In this document: in pieces, positions 1 through 11,300 of the stretch | Layout of the letters: every line of letters begins with the position of its first letter | How positions within the stretch are numbered: position 1 is the first letter of the stretch | Source: Golubevia sp. BC0850 | Lineage: Eukaryota > Basidiomycota > Exobasidiomycetes > Golubeviales > Golubeviaceae | Assembly: GCA_012976225.1 (NCBI GenBank) | Contig: JAAVVG010000013.1 | Location: 124,001-188,000 of the forward strand | DNA: 64,000 nt | Direction: 5' to 3' | Translations under genes and position numbers: made by a program | The notes under the pieces: generated by a model | What the model was told of the DNA's origin: nothing | Seen by the model: the letters and a program-made list of their open reading frames with translations, nothing else | The model's database searches: none

Positions 1-450
1 ATGTTCATTGCTTTGTCACATGCTTGTAACGAGCAGTCCTGGAGTATTTGGAGTATTTTGACTCCACGGTCCGTAGACATTAGTCAACACCCCTCTTTTT
101 CCCCTTTTCTCAATTTTTCTTGCAGTCAGTTTATCAATAGGCAACATCGACTCACACCTATCATCGTCACATCAAGCATCGACTGTTCTCACGCCTTCTT
201 TCAGTTTATGGAGCTCCGCCGGAACATGAAGACCATCAAATCTAATGAGGAAAGATTTGAGGGAAAAGAAAATGGAAATTCATGTTCAAATCGCCGAAGG
301 CAGTCGAGGAATAGCCTTTGGCTGGAGAGCCAGGAGAAGACAAGGAAGTTCGAGAAGGGGGACAGGAGAAATGTACTTCTCCACAGATTGGAGGATTTAC
401 CCAAATGATCATTATTGCTAATCACGCGTTAATTCCAAAGTGAAAATTTG
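1..450. other. Left-edge stretch, no supported gene
   Basis: An open frame runs from base 1 to 408 on the plus strand but matches nothing I recognise. It has a T-rich run ending in an acceptor-like TTGCAG near 124, so the right part could be the last exon of a gene starting left of the window. That is inference only. Confidence 0.3.
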
Positions 451-560
451 GGGGGTGTAAAACAGTGGTTAGTTTATCAGACTTCGATTAACACTTTTTC
501 AATAGCGAGAGTGTCGAGTCCGACATCTGGGAGTCGAGGGTTCGAACCCCTCCATCCTCT
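451..560 (+). tRNA. tRNA-Arg(UCG) with a 37-nt intron
   Basis: The sequence folds as a complete cloverleaf. The acceptor stem is 451-457 with 553-559 (two G-U pairs), bases 458-459 are T-A, and the D stem is 460-463 with 472-475. The anticodon stem is 477-481 with 526-530. The T arm is 536-540/548-552 around the loop TTCGAAC. The anticodon loop reads C-T-T-C-G-A followed by A after removal of bases 488-524, which sits at the canonical position one base after the anticodon. The anticodon TCG would read CGA (arginine). A run of six T at 562-567 fits a Pol III terminator. The discriminator base is T, which is unusual for arginine tRNAs, so the isotype rests on the anticodon only. The intron ends are inferred from stem pairing. 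Confidence 0.82.
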
Positions 561-1068
561 CTTTTTTGTGTTTGTGACATCTCTTCTCTTAACTTCTTCT
601 TCGCTCCTACCTTATTTTTGTCTATCGGGCTTTGGGTTAACCCTAATCCTCACTCCATAAGGACTTAGCAACCCTTTCCTTTTCGGATTTGCTGAGATTT
701 CTCTTGCGTCACGATGTTTCATCTCCACAGCGCAGGGGAAGCTCAAAATCTTCATCACGCAGCACCAACCACAACACTTCTCGCTCTCCTAGAGATCAGT
801 CTACTCATTCATCCACCAAGTACAACATGACAAGGTGACTTAGACTCTCAAAGTCGGTCCCTTCTTGTGAGGAGGACCAAAACCTTTAAGAAAAACTTGA
901 AGTCCATCGAAAGAGTTTGCAGAAGGCGCTGATACTCCTTCATAGAATATGGAGAAAGAAAGTCAGACTCAAATCAATGTACACGGCCAAGAACTCACCT
1001 CCGGAAAAATGAAGAAATCCGTCCCTTTTCAAGCTTCCATCATTCACATCTTCAGATCTAATCGGAAT
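561..1068. other. Intergenic stretch after the tRNA gene
   Basis: After the T run at 562-567 I see no coding signal. A minus-strand donor-like GTGAGT at about 994-999 could belong to a 3' UTR intron of the weak gene at 1069-1610. Confidence 0.4.
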
Positions 1069-1610
1069 TTAAAGGCCTCCAAAGTTCGTTCCATCTGGAG
1101 ATACTTCTCTTGGAAGAGGCTGGAGTAACCCTCTGAACCTCAAGGACGAAAAGATAAGGAAGAGAGGTTCCTTGGGCTTGACTAGCTGGAGAAGCGAGTT
1201 TCCCTTCTTTGACAGCCTCGGCTGTTTCTTCCGTCTCTTTAGCGTAGTGTCGAGAACCCCAAAAGAGTAGAAAGAGCCAGGATCGAAGGAAACCGGCAGT
1301 CGTATCACTTCCAGCGGCACTGTGAAAGGGAAACAAAAGAAGACAGAGTCAACAGGTGTCACTTTGGGGTACCACTCAAAATCCAAGCAAAAGTTCTACC
1401 CACAGTATCTCTGCAAGTTTGAATGATTCTCAATAGATTGGAAGACTCAATATAGCATCGGAAATTTGCTACCTTGATGAAATTGATGAGTAGATCGGGC
1501 TGACTACCTCTCTTGGGCTCTTTCAGACGTCCTGCTGCAACAGGACGAGAACAATTGATGAACTGGGTGACTGCGTGACTGCTGGAGTGATTTTCAGTAT
1601 TGCGAGCCAT
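1069..1610 (-). CDS. Hypothetical protein, two exons, weak model
   Basis: I do not recognise this protein. On the minus strand an ATG at 1610 opens exon 1 (1610-1473). A possible intron GTAGCA...GGGTAG (1472-1396) joins in phase 0 to exon 2 (1395-1069), giving 154 residues. The first half is polar. The second half has a hydrophobic stretch and then a basic segment with RRKKQPRLSKK that could be a nuclear signal. The donor is weak compared with the GTGAGT used elsewhere in this window, and no conserved domain is visible. It may be a chance open frame in an otherwise gene-poor region. Confidence 0.3.
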
Positions 1611-3911
1611 GTCTGAGTGCCTAGACTGGAAAAGGAGAGAAAACTCACTTTTGTTGACACTCAAAACAAAACAAAACACTTCGAAATACCAAATCGCAGT
1701 AATCTTATACCGAAAACCTTCTCATACCCTTTTGTAGCCTCCATCTCCTCGAACCTTCATGAAACCGAAAGAATGGACTCTAGAGTGGAGAAACGGGCCA
1801 TAATGATAGTTCCAGGCTCCCCAGCAAACCCTCTCTGAACTTCGGAACACCACTCCAAGAATTCTTCTTTACAACCACTCTCAAATCAATTTGTATTTCT
1901 TCCTGTATATCTAATATTCCAAGAGAGTCCGCTCATAGGCTGTGAAGATCGATATGAGAAGGACGGGTAGTGGCAAATGCGTTCCCAACTTTGAGACAGT
2001 GAACTCTCAAGTAGTTCTTATCTATCACATTGAAAACGAGATCATTGTATTTAAAAGACAAAGTCTTGAGTTTAAGAGCCTTTGCGTTGTCAGAGGCGGT
2101 CAATGTGGGTCATTTTAGAGACTTGCGGAAGGCTCGAGACGAAAATTTCAAGACACTACAACTGAGGAACTGCATATTAATACTTCGGATTAATCTTTGT
2201 CAATTGTTTCTATACTCAGAGTGTGCGAGGAGCTGAAACTGATTTTTTGAATTCTGGGAGCTGGAACAAGTTGCTCGCAGAGCCAAATTGGGGCCCTTTT
2301 TGAGCTTCAGAACACTAGCTAGCCTTTTTGGTTTCTTACATTCATCTCAGATGATCACAGATTTTTAAAAAATGCTAGTTTAATTGAAAACATCATCCAT
2401 TTGGCTACAGAGAGGCTGTAGCGACATGAGACGGTAGGCATCGAGGATATCTATCGACGCGCCTCACAGGGCGATGGGAGACACCCTGTTCTGTCTCTTC
2501 TGGAGCCTCACTCTCAAGTCTCATCGGAGCCATCATTCAATGCCACTTTACTTGTCTCTGAACCAAATTAAAGTCAAGTCGAGAGGGAAAAAAGAGAGAG
2601 GAGAGAAGAGCTCGTTATGGTGAGACTGCGCTTGTTGGACAATTGGACGAGACCACTGTTGTGTTTATCAATTGTTTTAAACTGAAAGACAACAGTTCTC
2701 TCGCCTCTTGGTTCGAGGTGATGAGAGTCAAACTGAAGGGAAAAGAGCAGAGGATAGCAATGTACACTCGAACGTTTCACTTAAAGGTTTACCAGAAAGG
2801 ACATGGCTGTCATTTCAGAAAAGATAAAAAAGAAATAGAAGAAAAAAGAAAGAGAGAGAGAGATTGCAGACAAAGAAGAAAATAGAAGAAAGAGACAAAA
2901 AGAATGAAAAAGAAAACAAAGGTTAGGACCAAAATGACTCTCCAGAGAATCTCTGAAGAAAATCGGAATGGATAAAAAGAGAAGAGTGAATTCAAAGGAG
3001 AGTCATGAAAGACCTCCTTATCCGTCGATAAAACTTCCCAAAAACCCTGTTCTCCAGTGAACGCCCCGGTAGATCAAACGGTCAGAGTCTCCCTGCTGGC
3101 CCGCGAACTACTCGTACCAGTTTTTCTACAAACGTAAGCACTGTAGGTCTTCTCAGTTGTAGGTAGGTATCTGGCTTTTCTAATTTATTGTCTGTTTGGT
3201 TTTTAGAGAGCTCCAGTCAGTCCTTGACATCATGGAACTCAGGGCCTTTCCAGTAGAAGGCCCCGCGATTAGAGAGAGTCGAATGGCCCTTCTCCAAATG
3301 AGAAGGATCCGAGGTTCTCCCACCATCTCTGTTTGTTTGTTTGGGCTTTTTTTCGTGTTTGTGGGTAAGGACACGCCTCCTGGAGAGTTGAAAAGCGGAT
3401 GGGAGAGGATTGTTAGCCGATGAATGGATGGAGTTGAGGTTGTGCTTGACTTACTTCGAGACTTTTGGATGGTCCGTGAAGCGGCGCGGGAAATGGGTTT
3501 GACCAAAGTTGATGTTATGGTTGATGACTGTCTTGTTGGATGGATGAATGTTCGGATAGAGAGACGAGATGGCAATTGTTTTAGTCTGCTTCTTGTAGTT
3601 GGTCGAAGGCAACTTTTGATTCACACTGGCCCATGCTATCCGAACGACTTCCGTGTTTCACTCGCAATGAATTGAAATATACAGACCATATAGTCCACAT
3701 GTACGTTGCGTCGATGTTCGCTGCTTTCGAAGTTCTGCGTCAGAGCTTCTAAGTCAAACCAATACTTCAAGGGTTAATGAAATGATCTGAAATTCAGATC
3801 GGATTCAGAAAACTTGGAAGCAGCCATTGAGTTCGCTTAGATGGAGAAATGAGGGTGACAATGTGACAAACGAAGACGACAAGGACAAGAAGCTAGCAAA
3901 TAACTCGCAAC
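1611..3911. other. Gene-poor 2.3-kb stretch
   Basis: No convincing gene. Bases about 2810-2900 are purine-rich and simple in sequence. A plus-strand frame runs from about 3196 to 3675 with a single internal TGA at 3421-3423. The minus strand over the same bases (3180-3575) is also open, so neither is persuasive. I found no tRNA, terminal repeat or recognisable transposon domain. Confidence 0.4.
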
Positions 3912-5198
3912 CTAGCAACCCGACTTTCCAGCGATCTTTACTGAAAAGTATGTTCCTGTATGGTCTGAGACAGATTTGTTGGTAGCAGCCACTCCTCTAG
4001 AGCAGTTTGGGTTCTCGGCCTGTGGAAGGAAGAAGGAGGGGGGGGAGACAAAGAAAATGGGCGGTCAGAAAGGATAGAAAGAGTGCAGTCATAGAAGCAT
4101 GAAGAAAAATAAGCTCCAAGAACAGAGAACTCACTCCAGAACAGGAGAAATAGGCATTTCCGTTAGCTGGGTTGATCCAGATCTCGCCAGCACTGTGAGC
4201 GTATCCGAATTCCTTAGAGGTGAGAAGCAGAGGAGTTTCAGAGTCAGAAACAAAATCAAGTTGACCAGCTAATTAGAAAACGGCATACTGACTGGTGTGG
4301 GGAGACCTGGGACGATATCCCTTCCATTGACGACTTTTCCATTGAATTTTTAAAAGTAGAAAATGGCGTGAGATTGAGGTCGACGTCGTCTTCGAGTGTG
4401 AAGTGAGACAGTTGAACCTCCACAGAAGAACTCACCATTGTTGAAGCTTGGGATGGAGTTGGCGAAAGCGGCATTACCGACTCTTGGAGAGGCGTAGGTC
4501 AATCCTTTGACGTTAGAGACCCCCTTGCACTTAAGCCAAGCGATGTCCAGGGTAGCAATGGCAGCTCCGAGACTGATGATTTGGGAGTTCAAAGGAAAAT
4601 TTCAGTCAGTGAAAGCCGAGTATTGGACGAAACTTCTAGACTCACGAGTGACCAGTGACGAGGACCTGAGCTGACGAATGAGCAGCGCGTTGGACGTTGA
4701 CTTCAGCCAAAATTCCGTCCGCAGTAGAGGCCCAGGCATTTTGGAACCCGTTGTGGACCTTCGAGCCAGAGGCAAATCCACAAGAGGATAGGCGGGAGTT
4801 GACTGAAGTCAAACGAAGGTCGGCGTCGACGGCGAGAGATTGAATCTCAGAAGTATCAGTTCTGGAGTGGGTGGAAGAGATGGGAGATGGTCAGTCAAGA
4901 TTTTTGGAACTAAAGAGAAAAAGAAGAGTACTCACCCTTGATGAGAAACGATGATTTGATTTGAGGTCGGATTGTAAGCGACGTAAGCGTAAGGAACACT
5001 GGCTCCATTTCCAAAGACCTTAGAAACGGTGGCTCCATTGACAGTCCCTCCAGACGCCTTTGTGCAGTAAGCTGCTTGAGCATATTTGGCGGCGCTGGTG
5101 TAGGAAGAAGTGTCTCCAGAGATGGCGGTCTGACGAGGGGTCAGGATAGCTCCTAGTACGACTGGAGTGAAGAGAAGAGAGGCGAAGGCAAATTTCAT
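3912..5198 (-). CDS. Secreted class 3 lipase (triacylglycerol lipase type)
   Basis: A secreted lipase of the fungal class 3 family, expected to hydrolyse acylglycerols outside the cell. Six exons: 5198-4936, 4861-4646, 4572-4436, 4333-4293, 4212-4135 and 4019-3912 (280 residues). The N terminus is a signal peptide (MKFAFASLLF...), followed by a short pro-like segment ending TPRQ. The nucleophile elbow GHSLGAA is split by intron 2 inside the serine codon (S160). The block RDIVPGLP supplies the acid D211, GYAHSAGEIWI matches the family's conserved segment, and DHTGTYF near the C terminus supplies H265. This is the usual Ser-Asp-His triad and a normal length for the family. Two acceptors (before 4333 and 4212) are AAG. 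The start is the first ATG before the signal peptide. The next gene upstream is another secreted enzyme on the same strand. Confidence 0.92.
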
Positions 5199-6064
5199 CT
5201 TGAAGAGCGGATGGAGAGCAGGACTTGGGACTGTGAAAGATAAGAGAGAGTGAGTTTGTGTAGAGAGGTGGAAGACAGAAGAGGAGAGAAGAGGAAGAAA
5301 AGGCGGGACAGAAGGAGAGAAGGGGGGAAGGGAGGACGAGAGAGGGAAAGAGAGAATGGAGAATGGGGAAGAAGAAGAAGAAAAACCTTTCCCCTTTAAA
5401 TATCTTTTCGATCCTAACTGGAATCCCTCATTCCTTATTGAGTTCCGTTCAGGGCAGGCGAAAAACAGAACATTCCCTCTATTTTCAGGGATGGGCGTTT
5501 GTCCAGGACAAACGGTCTTCTGTCGGTGTAGACTCGAGCCTTTCCCCACAATTACTGTAGAGGTTGAAAAAAAGGTCTTTGTTCCCTCAAACAAATCGAA
5601 GGCTAGTCTTTATAACCGAACCGCAGATTGGACCGTTCGAACTTACTGAGGGAAAGATGCGTCCGCACACATTTGTTATCTTTTTTGCGCATTGAACCTA
5701 TTGAACTCTATCGGTTACATTTCTTTCACTCGGCACTCATCTGCTGCATTCACTCATTCAACACCTCCTTCCTTTGTCTCATTCCTCGCCCGTAATCAAT
5801 TGATCGAACGCCCAAGACTTTGGCAAACCAGCCAAGGGGGCAAAGTCTGACGACCCCTTCCATCACTTCCTGCCTCTCTTGCAACAAACTTGTTTGAAGA
5901 GTTAAAAGGGTTCGATAGACCACTGTACGAGAGACACGCCGACGCTCATCGAAATCGAAAGAGAGATTCCTTGACACAACGCGTCGTCACCATGAATTCT
6001 CATATTCATCTCCAGACCTTACGAACGAAGTCTCGAATGACCTTTTTTCACATCCACAATCTTG

Positions 6065-6096
6065 GAGAAAGCGCAATGTCGAGAAAGCGCAATGTC
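6065..6096. repeat. Two perfect tandem copies of a 16-base unit
   Basis: The unit GAGAAAGCGCAATGTC occurs twice head to tail with no mismatch (6065-6080 and 6081-6096). It lies about 260 bases downstream of the ribonuclease stop codon. Confidence 0.95.
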
Positions 6097-6097
6097 A

Positions 6098-6116
6098 CTT
6101 CCGCAAACTGCGGAAG
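6098..6116. other. 8-bp hairpin next to the tandem repeat
   Basis: CTTCCGCA (6098-6105) and TGCGGAAG (6109-6116) are perfect inverted copies around a three-base loop. It could be a chance hairpin or an element in a 3' region. No T run follows. Confidence 0.6.
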
Positions 6117-6354
6117 CCTGTGTTTCCCACACGTTAGATGAGGGGTCTTTCAGGAAAGTTGCTCCCACAGCGCTCGTATGACAGTTCTGGAGAGGAGTAT
6201 CACGATCAGAGCTCGTGAATAGGAACACAATCAGACTGGAAAAGTGTGCAGAAGGCAGAGTAATTTTCATTAAAAGTGGTCATCAGATAACGTGTCATTT
6301 TTGGAGAAGATGAAGCAAAGGGAAATTGTGAAGTACGTTCTGGAGACTGGGCCA

Positions 6355-7674
6355 TTAGTTCTTTGGCTGCCACTTGATTCCAGAAGCTGGACAGTCAGAT
6401 GAGGCAACGGTATCGACTGGATCGAACTAGAATTGGGGGAAGGGATGAAGAGAAAAGTCGATCAGCATCCCCGGCCACTGCTCACCTACCATCTCTCAAA
6501 CTACTCACCGTTCCGCCGATAAGAGGACCTTCCACGTTGAAATGGTACCAGAACTCGTTGAGGTTGCTTCCATCACAACCAATGTAGACGGAAGCTCCGA
6601 ATTCGTTTGCTAAGGCGGATTGGATCTGAGTTCTGGTATAAGTTTTAGAGCTTGAAGTAGTGATTCCAGCGTTGTTTAACCAGGTGTACGTTGGGAGCGA
6701 CTTGAATTGTTTGATCATTTCTCTGAAATATCCCAAAATTGCGGTATCCGCTGCTGAGAGCCCATTTTCAGAAGTAATACAAGAAGGTCTTAATGTAGAG
6801 TAACAAGTGCCGTGCTTGTTGAACTCGTGTTCCCAGAAGGAAGTGGTCTGTCCGTTGTTGTCCTGGTATAGAAGAGGAGTGGTAGGAAGTTCTCATCAGT
6901 GACTTTTCCCATGAACTTGGAACGATGCATGGGGCAACTCACGATGTAGTTGGCTTGCATGAACTTATAGAGATCTGGGTCGTTCTGAGAGATTACATCA
7001 GCGATGTGAGAGCCAGTAGTAGTAGCGATTCCGGTGTCTTTGGAGCAGGAAGCAGGATACGTTCCCTGATAGAAAGATGAAAGAATTGAGAGAGGCCGAG
7101 AGGAAAGAAGGGGAGTAAGAGTCCGTCCAAGCTTTCCAATTATAAAACTTCAGTCGAGTCGTGAACTCTTCGCATTAATACATACATCGCAGTAGTCAGG
7201 CCACAATCCTGATAGAAGGGAAGATGAGAAACAGAAATAGGAAGGAGTACAAAAAAGGCTGTCAGAATCCGCCTACTCCCGTCAAGAATCTCCAATTGCA
7301 ATCACTCACCATGAACGGAAGTAGAGTCAGAGAGTCCTACTCTATAAATCACGATAGCAAACGGAATTAAAGGGAGAAGGGACGGGAGTGAGCCACAATG
7401 ATGCACAGCGATGCAAGCGTCTAGAGTCTAGACGCGGAGTGAGAAGAACTCACGCTGGTGAGTAGTCCCAGAATTGGGTTTGAACGATGAGTCCAGCTTC
7501 TTTTCCTCCTTTAGTCAAGGCTCCGTTTGAGCAACAACTTCCTGAGCTGTTAGCGGCAGCTTGCATGGCTTCGTGGCATGACTTCTGGGGTTTGGTGCAG
7601 GTAGAACCAGCCTTGACGAGTCCAACAACTGGGAGAAGAGCGACGACAGTTTTGATGAAAGTAGTAGAGACCAT
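6355..7674 (-). CDS. Secreted ribonuclease T2
   Basis: An extracellular acid ribonuclease of the T2 family, cutting RNA through a 2',3'-cyclic phosphate. Six exons: 7674-7454, 7341-7310, 7208-7186, 7065-6943, 6862-6509 and 6426-6355 (274 residues). Residues 1-21 form a signal peptide. The substrate segment GLIVQTQFWDYSPA comes first. CAS I reads SVHGLWPDYCDG with H84, and CAS II reads FWEHEFNKHGTC with E146 and H150, so all catalytic residues are present. Cysteines fit a disulfide-bonded secreted enzyme. Exons 2 and 3 are only 32 and 23 bases, and CAS I spans their junction. A consensus TATAAAA lies about 85-90 bases upstream of the ATG. It sits next to the lipase on the same strand and may share a nutrient-scavenging role. 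Confidence 0.95.
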
Positions 7675-8354
7675 TTTGAAGGTTGAATGTGAGAATGGGA
7701 AGAGAGGAAAGAAGGGTGTGGGCAACAGGACAAAATCAGAAAGGCTGGCTTTGGTCCCTTTTATACCTTTGGCCTACCTTATCAACGTTCCCATATTCCT
7801 AATCTTTTGGAACGTGTTCTCGAGGGCGACTCAAAAAGAACAGTCGAAAGAAGAGAGAGATCTCTAGCGTTCCTTCGCTTCTCGCGCCCTCGGTTCCGAA
7901 TCTACTGCAAACGGGCAAGCATCGTTACTTTTCTGAAACGAGACACATTGACGAAAGACGAAGTGTACTACTCAAGTGCTCAAGCTGCCAATCAGAGCAA
8001 GAGTAGTTCAAAGTGGCTGGAAATGGAGCTCGAATTCAGAAGGGAGGGGAAGAGAAGAAATTGATTGGAACCAGCCCCACGTTTAGTAAAAGGACGAGGG
8101 TCTCTTCCTCCTGTTTGCTGTCTGCCCTGTCGGAGCTTCCGACAAAATCAAATCTCCCAGGAAAGAAGACGAATTTGGAATGGAAAGATCTTCAGGCCAC
8201 GTCGCCACGAAATTCCCGATGTTCGGAGATTTGGGTGGCAAAACAATTTGGTGGTCTAGCAAGAGAGACGGACCAAGATAAACCCTGTACATAGAATGAA
8301 GATTGAAAATGAAGGGAATGTGCCTAGAAATACAATGTGATATGGACGTAACCT
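7675..8354. other. Intergenic region between ribonuclease T2 and SEC5
   Basis: This is the upstream region of the ribonuclease gene and the downstream region of SEC5. Apart from the TATA element at 7759-7765 I see nothing. Open frames here are short and unconvincing. Confidence 0.6.
7759..7765 (-). promoter_or_regulatory. TATA box of the ribonuclease T2 gene
   Basis: TATAAAA on the minus strand, about 85-90 bases before the ATG at 7674. This is the clearest TATA element in the window, which would fit a strongly inducible secreted enzyme. Confidence 0.6.
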
Positions 8355-11300
8355 CTACCTCGAACTCTCTTGTCTTGGAACACGTTTCGATTTTTCTCTT
8401 CGAACTTCGCCTTCTCCTCTTTCTCTCTCTCGATCTCTCTCCTTTTCCCTCTCACTCTTTGGCCTCCTAAAACACAAGAATTCCAAAGCAGTTGCTTTCC
8501 GACTTGCGACCAAGGTACGCTTCACAGTGTCCAATTCTTGTTTCAAAGCCTCGGATTCGGTAGCTGAAGATGAGGAATACTTGCGAGAGATGGTTTCGTA
8601 GATTGCCTTCAAAGTTTCGTCAGCATTTGGAGAGACGTATTGTGAGAGAGTTTGATGAAGGAACTCAATCTCCAGAGTTGCCTGGAGGGGTCAAGGAGCA
8701 AGACGTTAGAAGGATACGTGGGATATTCGAATAGCTCTCCAGTAACTCGCCTGCAGCATTCCTCCCATACCAAAGCTTTGAATTTTATTGAAAGCGTCCA
8801 GAGTGACTTGAGCTAACTCCTCGAGGAGAGCGGTGATAGATCGAACTACAAGCCGTTTCGCAACCGCTCTGACTTGAGCGTGAACTTGGACAAGGGATAG
8901 CAGAGCCTCGTAGATGAAAGGGTGAACCTCTTTAAAGAAGAAGAGGAAGGCGGTATCAGAAGGTGCGATCGGGAAGAGGCTAGTAGCGAAGAGTGAGACG
9001 TACCAGAGGGTTTTGGAATCGTCTGCCAATTGATCCCGCTTTCCAAAATTCCGGCTCGAACGATCTGGGTGACAACATCACCTTTTCGCTTGATGTAGTC
9101 GGTGAAGAGAATTCCGTCTAGCTGAAGAGCCACTTCTTCCAAAGTCTGAGAACGCCATAGGTCGAAAAGCGGAAGAGTCAGCACTTTCTTTCTCGATGCT
9201 CTCAAATCAGATATGATCTCACCTTGCTATCTTCTCCCATCTGGACTTTGTAGGCATCTTGGAACTGTTTGATGAGACTCGGCACAACCACCTTGTTCAA
9301 ATGAGCGATGTTGGTGACAGTGAGAAGAATACGAGTGTCCTGAAAGATTGAGAGGATAGGGTAGAGACGGGATTGGATCGAGGATCTAGATAGAAAACCC
9401 AAAGAAAAAGATAGTATTCACCAATTCCATGACATCGACAGTCACTCTTGAGTCGGCAATCACCTTCTGACTCGTCGTGAGATTCGGCTCTAGAGGATCG
9501 TATTCACTGAAAGCCAAGTGAACCAGTCCGTCCAAGAACGCATACAACGCATCGAGGAACACTGATTTGATTCGAGAAGTGAAATCAGAGGGAGGAGGAG
9601 TCTCCTTCATCGAGCCCATACCCTCCGAAGAATCTCCCGCCATAGCCTCACTCTTCCCACCAGCGATATGCCAGGCAGCTCTAGCATTGCTTTTGTGGAA
9701 AGAAGCCATGTCTCTCAGATAGAGAGTAGTAGCTTCTTCTTCTGGATTTATAGTCCAATCTTCCAGCATGAAGAACTTTGCAGCATCTGAAAGCGGAGAG
9801 CGGCAAGAGAGTCAGTAATCAAAAGTTGAAGACAAAGCTTGAAATGAAACCACGAGAGGACTCACCATTCTGCCAAAGTACACAGAGAGCTTCTGTGCAA
9901 GTGAATCTTGCGTTGGCTACGAGACTTCTGAGATTCTTCAAAGTGGCAGTAGCGTTCGAGCCCGAGCCAGCTTTCGAAGATGACTTGCCATCGATAGGAC
10001 CGATCCCGAGAGCTTCGATCTCATTCACCGCCTCGCTCAATTCAGTGAGGGTCCTAGCCATCCAGTGAGCGGCAGTCGGAGAAGAAGAGTTTGCAGGGAC
10101 CCACTCAGGTAGAGGTGATAGAGGCTGGCGCATGAGAATGGAAACGTCGGTCAAAGAGAAGAAATGCGAAAGAAGGGAAGTGAAGGTTGACAGAGACTCC
10201 AATGCCCAAGTCAAAGATTGAGAGGTGGAATGAACTGATGTCCGAGCAGTAGGAAGGTCCTGAATGAAAGGGTTGGAGATAAGATAGGGGAGACGTCAAT
10301 CGAAATGAAATCATCTCTTGACAAGTCATGAAGTTCAGTTATTGCAATTCAAAACTCACGCCATTGGCTTTTCTTCCGAATCTGCCTTCTCCGTGGGCCT
10401 TAGCGACTCTCCAAAAGCTAGGAAGGGATTGGACGAGCGTTTCGCAAAGATGTCGAACCAGCTCGTGGATCGCTTTCCAAGTACTAGAGCCAAAATTTCG
10501 ATCTGGATAACATGAGAGAACCAGAGGCAGGTTCAAAGCTTGTCCGAGCCTGAGCGGTGAAGGTGGTTGCTCTGAGAAAACTCACCATATCGAGCACTTT
10601 CTCCTCCTCTCTGAAGAAGTCGAACACAAGACTGAATGTCCCTGGCCTGATCTCTCTCCGTCAAAGCGGCAAGAGATTCGACTGATCGAGAAGCTAGAAG
10701 GATAGACAGAGATGTGCGCATCAGAAACGCCGACGGGAAGGAAAGGTTTCGAGGAGAAACTCACCATCAACTTTAGCCACTCCTTCGTCATAAGCCTTTC
10801 GCATCAATCCTCGGATATGATTATGCTGAGACTCTAGATAGATGGAGACAGGATCTTGAGAAGCATTCGCTTGAGATGGAAGTGACAAGAGGATGCTGAG
10901 GCGATAGAGGAAAATGATTAGCTCGGAAGTCCTAGAGAGCTTTCGCTTGCGCCTCTCTAAGCCATCGAAAGCAACCTCAAAAGCAGTCTGGAAATACTTC
11001 ACCGTTGCCCTTCACCCCCCACCTTTGACACCAGAACAGAGCTATGCCCCCGAAACTCTCCTCTTGTACTCACTCGATAGTCTTCTCCTGATCCTCCACC
11101 TTTCTCTTCGACTCCTTCAAAAGTTCGACCAATTTCTTCTGTAACTCCATCATGGTCATTTCCACGGCGTCCCAAACCTTCTCGAAGATTCTCTTCTGTT
11201 GAGTCTGTAGAACCTTTCCACCTCCATTCTCAGTATTGGCGTTTGATCCCATAGAAAGTAATTGACCAGGTCTACATTCCATCAAATATTTCCCTTTCTT

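Larger units (their letters stand above)
5199..6354. other. Intergenic region between lipase and ribonuclease T2
   Basis: This is the lipase upstream region and the ribonuclease downstream region. A TATA-like element on the minus strand (TATTTAAA, complement of 5396-5403) lies about 200 bases before the lipase start. A perfect 16-base tandem duplication sits at 6065-6096, followed by an 8-bp hairpin at 6098-6116. No gene seen. Confidence 0.6.

Noticed and set aside
3180-3675. Overlapping open frames on both strands (131 residues minus; about 160 plus with one internal TGA)
   Set aside because: Both strands are open together, neither has a recognisable domain or splice signals, and both look like chance frames.
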